NCBI RefSeq assembly: GCF_029784165.1
Contig: NC_073695.1
Coordinates: 234,719,844 to 234,783,843, forward strand
DNA from: Wyeomyia smithii
Lineage: Eukaryota > Arthropoda > Insecta > Diptera > Culicidae
Direction of reading: 5' to 3'
Length of the DNA: 64,000 bases
Within the stretch, counting starts at the first letter, position 1. The number at the start of each line of letters is the position of its first letter. The position numbers and the translations under genes are program-made. Positions 57,577 to 64,000 of this stretch are shown here, in pieces. Below the pieces are notes generated by a model. That model ran no database searches. It worked only from the letters and a program-made list of their open reading frames with translations, and had not been told where the DNA came from.

Positions 57577-57990
57577 TAAGCTCTCTTCATCTCTCTCTCT
57601 CTTTCTCTTATTTCTATCTTTCTCTCTATCTCTCTCTTTTTCTCTTTCCTTTTTCCTTTCTTTTTCTTTTTCTCTTTCCTTTTTTCTTTCTTTTTTTCTC
57701 TCTTTTCCTCTCTTTTTGTCTTTCTTTTTCTCTCTCTTTTTCTCTTTCTTTTTTCTCTTTCTTTTTTCTCTCTTCTTCTCTCTCTTATTCTCTTTCTCTT
57801 TTTCTCTTTCTTTTTTCTCTCTTTTTTCTCTCTTTTTTCTCTTTTTTTCTCTCTTCTTCTCTCTCTTATTCTTTTTCTCTTTTTCTCTCTCTATCTCTAT
57901 CTGGAGATACTCTCTCTCTCTATCTAGCTCTCTCTCTCTTTCTCGCTTTCTCTTTCTCTCTCTAGGTCTCACTCTCTAGCTCTCTCTCTG
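57577..57990. repeat. Polypyrimidine (CT/CTTT) tract
   Basis: About 410 bp of almost uninterrupted pyrimidines on the + strand, in CTCTCT, CTTTTT and TCTCTTTCT patterns, with isolated purines such as GGAGATA at 57902. Translations give Ser/Leu/Phe or Lys/Arg/Glu runs and are not genes. Such tracts can adopt triplex structures. Confidence 0.95.
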
Positions 57991-57999
57991 CCAGTATTT

Positions 58000-59555
58000 T
58001 TGTTTTGTTAATGAATGCTAAGTTCTGCTTTCGTATGCGTTTCGTATGAACGCAGAAAAACATCCTTGTTATTAAAATTATCATTCCGGTTTTGGATAGA
58101 ATAGTGTAGTAACGAAAGGAAAACAATATTTTCTTTCAACATTTGAGAAGCAAAGGCTTAGTATTTCTTATCCCGTGGATTGTTGACTGATTTTATTGTA
58201 ATGACTGGCGTCAATATAATGGTAATATGATAGTATTCCAATTAGAAAAAGCTTATCTGAAATATTGCGTGTTATGATTATAGTGTGTTTTTTGTTGTAG
58301 CGAGAGGGGTTATTTTTCGTGACAAAATACCAGAAACCATACACTCCGCCGCAGTCGTGGAGATGCAAAGATAAACTCGGTCTCGGCGTGACAGTTTAGC
58401 CAGAGATTGAAAGATTGTTCGCCCGTTTCTTTTATAAAACCGCACTGCAAATCGGAATAGACTTTCTTAAGTTGATAAATAGTATGATTAATCTAATGAC
58501 TACGCAATGCATACCTTTGAAGGTACGCAATGCATACCTTTGAACCCGGAGTAAATCATGTGTGATGATAAACAAATATTTCAACACCTGGATGCTTTGG
58601 GTAGATGGTCTTTACGCGAGTATCTCGACAAGAAAGATACTCACCGTTCGTCTTCGTAATAAGTCAACTCTACGTGCAACATTGTTCGGTTCTGTCTCTT
58701 ACCACGGTGATACGAACCTTTTCTTTACATCGCAGTCGTGGAGATGCAGAGGTAAACGTGGTACAAGGTAAACCTTCTTCCCCACCATAACGACTGTAAA
58801 GACGTAGTTATGGATCTATGAAAAGCAGGAGCTACGTGGTTCTTTGTGCAACTTCACTGGCTACGATCCATCACAGAGGAGCAACTTCGAAATCTCAAGT
58901 TCAACACCTACATAAAATTTATAAATTTCAATGGTGCAAGATCCAATTGCAGTAATTTGGTAGTAGAATCCGAATCCAAACAAAAACAAAAGGAATATTC
59001 TAATTACATACAAGTAGAAAATATGTGTCCATGACAAAATAAACAGATAGATATTTCTAGATATCTTAGCTTAAAAACCATAAAAAAATCCCGATATTCA
59101 GAAAAGTTCTTGGAAAACTGTTGGAAATCATATAAACTACAAGTTTCTGTGGCATAACATTCTACTGAATGATTGATCAGATTGAACGGTATGCAAAACA
59201 GTAGTGAATTAACTACTGGCTCAGACTTGAAAATAAGTTTTAGATAAAGAAACGTGGCACAACTAAAGGTTTAATGCAATTATTATTATTAGCACCAGAC
59301 GCTTCATTATTAATTTCGAGTTGAAAAATCTGCTTTGTTTAGCAAATGAAAAAATGTCGCCCAACTCAGAGCTTCCTCACCACTAGACGTAAGTTCTCCA
59401 TTTGTACCGTTTTAAGCGTATTTTTCAATTACTCGCTTCAAGATAGAAAGTGCTAATTACGAAATACGATAATTTAAGCACCCGGGTTTCGGGAACGGGT
59501 ACACGGGTAGAAATAAAATCTCGAAAACGGGAGAAATGACACATGATTTCATGAT
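58000..59555. other. Unassigned DNA with short duplications
   Basis: TACGCAATGCATACCTTTGA is duplicated exactly at 58501-58520 and 58524-58543. CGCAGTCGTGGAGATGCA occurs at 58352 and again at 58731, each followed by AAGATAAAC/GAGGTAAAC, a 380-bp spaced direct repeat of about 27 bp. No coding motif in the open frames. Confidence 0.45.
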
Positions 59556-59559
59556 TTGG

Positions 59560-60070
59560 ATGTATTTTCATGGTATGAATATACACCATGAGTGAAGACT
59601 CATGGTTTCATGAGCCAATTGTTCGTAACGCACCCCGTGCGTTACTGTTTTGCTGACATCATATGAGCGATTTCGCATGGAACCATGATTTATGGGTCAT
59701 GAAATTTAGCATTTGAATCATGAAATCGGGCGTTCAATTTATGAAATCTTCCTTTGACTCAAGAAACCATAATTCTGTCTTATGAAACCATAAGTTGCGA
59801 GCCATGAAATATAGCATTTGACTCATGGAAGCGGGTTTTCGATTTATGAATTCTTGCTTTGGTTTGCTTGCTTGCTATGGCATTAGTCACGAGTCATGCA
59901 ATTTAGCATTTGACTCATGAAATCAGGCGTTTGATTTATGAAATCTCGCTTTGGCTCCTGGAACCATGATTTTGATTTATGAAATCATGAGTTGCGAGTC
60001 AGGACATATAGCATTTGACTCATGAAATCGGGTGTTCGATTTATAAAACGTTGCTTTGATTTAGGAGTTC
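59560..60070 (+). repeat. ATGAAATC-rich ~105-bp tandem repeat
   Basis: Four units are marked by TAGCATTTGA at 59707, 59812, 59904 and 60009 (spacings 105, 92, 105). Each contains CTCATGAAATCGGG, GTTCGATTTATGAAATC and TGCTTTG words. A looser leader with CATGATTT/AAATCATG words begins near 59560. CATGA/TCATG words make it rich in small palindromes. Confidence 0.8.
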
Positions 60071-60533
60071 CGGAAGAGTTGTTAGTTCCGCAACTTTATT
60101 TAAATAATGGTCATCGCGTGTTCTACCTGTCCAACTCATCAAAAATACGCGGAAGTCAGGTAATTAAATACAAAAAGTAAGAATTTCTGAAATATTGTTA
60201 AGCGTGATTCGCAAATCGTGTAATGTTATGGTGCTTGATTGAACGTTTCCATTTCAGGCTGGAATGTATATGAAGTGCATGAAAAGAGTTCTCTGTTATA
60301 CTCTACAAATTATCAAGTCAGATACGGGAGATTGTCAAGCTATATCTGGTAGCTCAACAGTATCGTTTAGTAATTCGATATACACGGATGATGGCTAGAT
60401 TAAAATATGGGTTTACACGTACCATCAGCTTTCAAGTAAGTAGTATGTCTCTTGAGAATTTCCGTTCCATAATTGAAGCCAGCCAACACTCGAAGGTTCA
60501 GAATCGTTTTGTTTGCTGTAGAGTGATTCTTTA

Positions 60534-60606
60534 ACCCATTTTGGCCCAGCTGTTCGAATTACCAAACGTTTTGTTCAATATATCGAACACCTGGGCCAAA
60601 ATGGGT
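60534..60606. other. 73-nt near-perfect hairpin
   Basis: The arms ACCCATTTTGGCCCAGCTGT (first 20 of 24 bases, 60534-60557) and the inverse at 60583-60606 pair over 24 bp with one mismatch and enclose a 25-nt loop. Stem length and loop size fall in the range of microRNA precursors, but a decayed MITE would look the same. No other copy is visible in the window. The product, if any, is unknown. Confidence 0.5.
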
Positions 60607-61130
60607 CGTTCGCATGCCGAATGCAGAATATGTTTTCAAAGACAGTGTTTTTTACAGATGTATCTTAATGCTGAATGATAAATGGGAGAAAGTACAACGA
60701 CAACCAACGATCAGCGGTTTCCAGAAATGGTGAACTTTAATCCCGAAAGTGATATTGTAATTTAGCAGAGAATATAGAGTGGATTCTACCAGATGATCAA
60801 AACAGCTTTCCAAGTTGAGATCTCGTACTTCACCGACAAACTCCTACAAGTAGATATGTATGAATTATTTCATACTATTTCATATTATTTCATAATCAAA
60901 GTATCTATAAAATTATAAGTAGGTACCTTGAAGTTTTTTCTGTTGCATCTATGATGCATTTAATGGAAGCCATCCTTTCTTCACCGACTAGTTTTACGCA
61001 TTATGGTTTCAATTTTTCAACTTTATTCTCAAAATTTTGATTTCTCAGAAGAGTAAATCTATGTTTCACACTTCCTTCATTTCACACCACCGAGTGTTGA
61101 TGCTTGCGAGTTTTATCTGCTCCCTAAATC
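60607..61130. other. Unassigned DNA
   Basis: Nothing recognised beyond a TATTTCATACTATTTCATAT repeat near 60865. Confidence 0.35.
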
Positions 61131-61134
61131 ATGG

Positions 61135-61200
61135 ACACACACTCCTGTTCACGGTCTCATTCGCGTGCACTCGCCTACTCGCGAGAACGACCAGCCAAAA
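61135..61200. repeat. ACTCGC-rich MITE fragment
   Basis: GCGTGCACTCGCCTACTCGC resembles the inverse of 12595-12635 in the hAT-like MITE. It may be one end of a copy whose other part is at 61815-61985, separated by the SINE-A and palindromic MITE insertions. Confidence 0.35.
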
Positions 61201-61280
61201 ATAACTGTTTCAAGACGCATCGGAATGGAGTGGCGCGATGCAACGGAGTGGCAAAAACCATACTTCGACAAGAAGTTTCA

Positions 61281-61480
61281 AAGTACGATGCTGGCCTAAC
61301 AAGCCAGTCGTCGTATGTTCGAATCCCGGTTCAAGAGAGACTGTTGGTGACAGTAGCATCGTAGCGTTAGCCCCACAATTGTCCTGTACACTAACAGTTG
61401 GCTGCAAGTTCTGTGTCAAATGAACAGAAGTTCGAGTTGCGATACGGAATGTAGCACCAAGGCTTTGCTTTGCTATTTTG
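61281..61480 (+). mobile_element. tRNA-derived SINE (SINE-A), copy 2
   Basis: It aligns end to end with 1521-1716. The B-box-like GTTCGAATCCC is at 61317-61327 and the tRNA-like GGCCTAACAAGCCAG stem precedes it. The 3' end is GGCTTTGCTTTGC. No clear duplication is seen. It shows that SINE-A is a repeated family. Confidence 0.75.
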
Positions 61481-61534
61481 GTAGTCCGATACCTTACACG
61501 TTGCAGCATACGGTACTATAAAAAATTTTCATCC

Positions 61535-61700
61535 CACACATTTAAAATTTTTTGCCGGGTGTCGGTAATTTATTGCCCACTGAGTTTGGTAAACCGAGAT
61601 TTGCGAAAAAATGTGACAGCTGTCAGTTTTTTAACCGAGCACTCAGTGGTGCCATTCTCAGCAATAAATTACCGAGACCCGGCAATAAATTTTAAGTGTG
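61535..61700. mobile_element. 166-bp palindromic MITE
   Basis: CACACATTTAAAATTT and TTGCCGGGTGTCGGTAATTT at the left are inverted at the right (AAATTACCGAGACCCGGCAA, AAATTTTAAGTGTG). The termini match for about 45 bp. The centre is itself symmetric around TGACAGCTGTCA. No coding capacity. Flanking duplication is not resolved. Confidence 0.75.
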
Positions 61701-61814
61701 CACCCTTGGCTGTCGGGGCACGAATAAAATCTGCTTGGCAGCATTTAAGTAATTGACAAATCGCATGCGTGAATCGGTGAAGGAAGCATTTTCAGACACA
61801 TTTTTTCAAGCCCT

Positions 61815-61985
61815 CCTAGTCAAGTACTTTTATTCGAGTACTCCTACTCGCATGTCTCTACTCGCGTACGCGTCGTGAGTAGAAAGACAAAACAGAATTT
61901 GCGAGCGGTTTTATGTTGACTACTGCTCTGGCGATTGCGTAAATAACAAAGCGTTTCTCGAAAGTGTGTGTGTGCAAACGATTGG
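61815..61985 (-). repeat. Fragment related to the hAT-like MITE of FB1
   Basis: TTTCAAGCCCTCCTAGTCAA, CGAGTACTCCTACTCG and TTTCTCGAAAGTGTGTGTGT words match the inverse of 12270-12460. Orientation is opposite to the copy in FB1. Terminal sequence was not located. Confidence 0.55.
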
Positions 61986-62089
61986 AGAAGTCAGAACAGT
62001 ATAATGTCGTAGACAGTAATTTTGACCTTTCAAAAAATACTCCGTAGGACAAAACATTTTTTTAAAGTAAAAACCCAAAAATATAATTA

Positions 62090-62345
62090 TAAAATATACA
62101 TTTAAAAAAAAAACACTTTTCAAAAATTCGATTTTTTTTCTTCGAAAACGACACGCAATGTGCAAATTTCTTTATAAAGACAGTTGCACAAATAAGAATG
62201 AAAAAATTTCGAAAAATCGATTTTTTAAATTTTTTTAGTGTAAATTTCTACGTAAGGACAAAATTATTATCTACAACTTTGCCGAAAATGTCACACCGAT
62301 CAAATCTACCACTCTGGCTCTAAACATATTTGTAATTAACAATAC
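62090..62345 (+). repeat. AT-rich inverted-repeat family, copy 2
   Basis: ATTATCTACAACTTTGCCGA then AAATGTCACACCGATCAAA matches 16975-17012. The surrounding AAAAATCGATTTTTT words are shared too. The arms needed to form the full hairpin are not all present. Confidence 0.5.
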
Positions 62346-63055
62346 CATTTTTATCTAAACCGTAATCACAAATTAGTCGTGATTCAAGAAAAAATAACTA
62401 ATAGCACAAACAACATCTTTAGTTAATTATAGGAACACCTGTGCAAAGTTTCAAGCAAATCAAAACTGGTCAATAAAAATGGTTGCCTTTTTTGTGCACC
62501 ATACCGATAATTCTGGTTTTTTTGTTGTTTTATGTTTAGACAAAATAACCATCTGCTGCTATGAGTCAAACAAACCGTTTTGGCTCTAACAATATTTCAT
62601 AAGATTTTTTTTTACTTCTGAATTATTGGTTTCACAAAGAATTGACATGAGTGGTTTCAAAAAGTTTTTTTTCAATGAAGCAACAATTTCAAATGTTATA
62701 GATCGATTATAGTTAGGTAAACTGTGTAAATGTAGTAAAAGCTGTTCCTATCTGATGCTTAAATATTTATAAGTTGTCATCAAAATGTCGCCTCAGCTCC
62801 TCTAAGAAAGCAATATGTTGAACATCATGGACATCCTTCATCTAAATCATGGACTGGACATCTTGAATAGTAGAACTAATGTTTGACGTTGATGGTTGCT
62901 CTGAACTGGGCTCCTTCGCATTATTGTGGAAAATATCAACAGGGTCTACTTATAATGAAGTTGGTCACTCAGTTATTTGTTCCTTGGTGGTGGAGATGAA
63001 ATCGAATTTACAATCGTCTATGTCAAGGCGCACCAACATTTTGAATAAGATGTAA
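62346..63055. other. Unassigned DNA
   Basis: AT-rich, no gene or element end recognised. ATGAGTCAAACAAACCGTTT TGGCTCTAA-like words near 62562-62590 echo the AT-rich inverted-repeat family. Confidence 0.35.
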
Positions 63056-63059
63056 TGAA

Positions 63060-63533
63060 TGAACAAGAAAATTTTAACTCTTTATTGAGTATTCATCCTA
63101 AAAGGACAATTTGTTTTTTAATCCAATTTAGGATATGATGCTGATCCCATCTCTGTGCTATTCCCAACAATTGAAAGCTGTTTTCGCACTAAAAATTTGA
63201 CGGCAGACAGATTTTGATTGCCAACACCCCCGTTTGTGTGTTGCCAAATTTTTCACTGTAGGAATTGCCGCTACCACACAAAAGCAGCGTTTTTTACCAG
63301 AAGATGTAATACCGCTACACTTACCGCTGACGCTACTACTATTGTAATTGTCTGCATTTGGGCTAATGCATGGATAATTTTCAATTGATTGCTAAAAAAC
63401 GACGTTAGTGCGTTGGAAACTAAACGGCTTATAAGCATAAAAAAAACACAAGTTTGGTCCCCTTTTCCGTTTTTACATTTTCATTTTCACCTCAGTGTGC
63501 CTGATCTTCCAGAAAAACGTAGTTCTACGTAAA
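63060..63533 (+). repeat. Dispersed family X, copy 6
   Basis: It aligns with 4800-5473: CAATTGAAAGCTGTTTTCGC, AAATTTGACGGCAGACAG, TACCGCTGACGCTACTACTA, AATTGATTGCTAAAAAACGA and GGCTTATAAGCAT are shared in the same order. The right end is ACGTAGTTCTACGTA (63519-63533). This copy keeps the family's TATAAGC word about 90 bp before its end. Confidence 0.65.
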
Positions 63534-64000
63534 AAAACAAGTCTTTATTATTCTCAATTCAGTGATGTTCCAGTTCCAAATTTCCGCTAGCGAAATTCGT
63601 AAGAAAATCCGGTTGGAGAACACACAGGCATTTCACCAATCTGGCGGGGCAAATAAACATTGCCTTCCCTAGGACGAACAAATCCTTGTGGGCACGACCG
63701 TTATTTCCACAATATTGCTAGCCGATGTGACGAAAGGCATCGCAGAAACCGCGGGGCACTGGTTTCAAATCATTAATAGGCAAATGACACTTGCCACACA
63801 GCTTATTATCCATCATTTCTAGCAGCAATAACAACAACGAGTTTACATTTCTAGCGATGGGACTTTAAACTGGGCTTGATGGAAAATACAAACTTTACGA
63901 CTAGCTATTTGTATACGAGCACTACGTAAATAACCATATTATATTATAGACCTGGTATCAGAGGTTGTTTACTTTTTTGTAGCCTTTTCGATCTCCAATC
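63534..64000. other. Unassigned DNA to window end
   Basis: No recognisable gene or element end; GCGGGGCACTGG and CTCGTTGTTG-like words do not repeat elsewhere in the window. Confidence 0.35.

Noticed and set aside
57518..57979. Open frames rich in Ser/Leu/Phe (plus) and Lys/Arg/Glu (minus)
   Set aside because: Produced by the polypyrimidine tract alone.

Overview
This 64 kb window is AT-rich, gene-poor eukaryotic DNA made almost entirely of layered transposable elements. I found no host protein-coding exon, rRNA or tRNA gene that I can support. The set of elements (Jockey, I, LOA and RTE non-LTR retrotransposons, an ITmD37E-type transposase, tRNA-derived SINEs, many short inverted-repeat elements) and the density of nesting point to a culicine mosquito such as Aedes. 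That assignment is inference from element content, not a database match.

Layout. 1-6 kb: two blocks of a degenerate ~60-bp tandem repeat, a SINE, copies of a dispersed family I call X (right ends close in an ACGTAG/CTACGT palindrome), and an ~680-bp inverted-repeat element W. 6-10.5 kb: mostly unique DNA. 10.5-13.8 kb: a large fold-back element with ~435-bp sub-repeats in its arm, invaded by a hAT-like MITE. 15.1-15.9 kb: a decayed ITmD37E transposon with both TIRs and TA duplications. 16.4-18.4 kb: AT-rich inverted repeats and a TA-flanked pogo/Tc1-like MITE. 20-21.8 kb: a SINE with a 9-bp target duplication and a 1.1-kb TIR element. 22-26.6 kb: mostly unique DNA. 26.6-27.7 kb: a second fold-back palindrome. 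27.8-34.5 kb: a 3'-truncated RTE element (minus) beside a decayed LOA element (plus) broken by two insertions. 34.5-38.9 kb: unique DNA. 39.5-41.4 kb: family Y, built of two tandem arrays. 42.1-48.3 kb: an X copy split by a full-length Jockey element (3,992 bp, both ORFs open, poly(A) tail, 8-bp target duplication). 48.3-48.9 kb: another X copy. 48.9-55.4 kb: an almost complete I-clade element with few lesions, one of them a TA-flanked MITE. 55.4-56.4 kb: a ~0.9-kb ATT microsatellite. 57.6-58.0 kb: a CT-rich tract. 59.5-62.7 kb: a ~105-bp tandem repeat, a 73-nt near-perfect hairpin, a SINE copy and a palindromic MITE. 63.0-63.5 kb: a last X copy.

The only genes likely to be functional are the two ORFs of the Jockey element, a nucleic-acid-binding ORF1 protein and an endonuclease/reverse transcriptase. 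The I element retains an intact ORF1 and all ORF2 domains (endonuclease, RT, RNase H, Cys/His tail), split by one stop, two homopolymer frameshifts and the MITE. Non-autonomous elements (SINEs, MITEs, W, X, Y) would depend on enzymes encoded elsewhere. Nesting gives relative ages: LOA predates W and its other insert; X predates Jockey; the I element predates its MITE.
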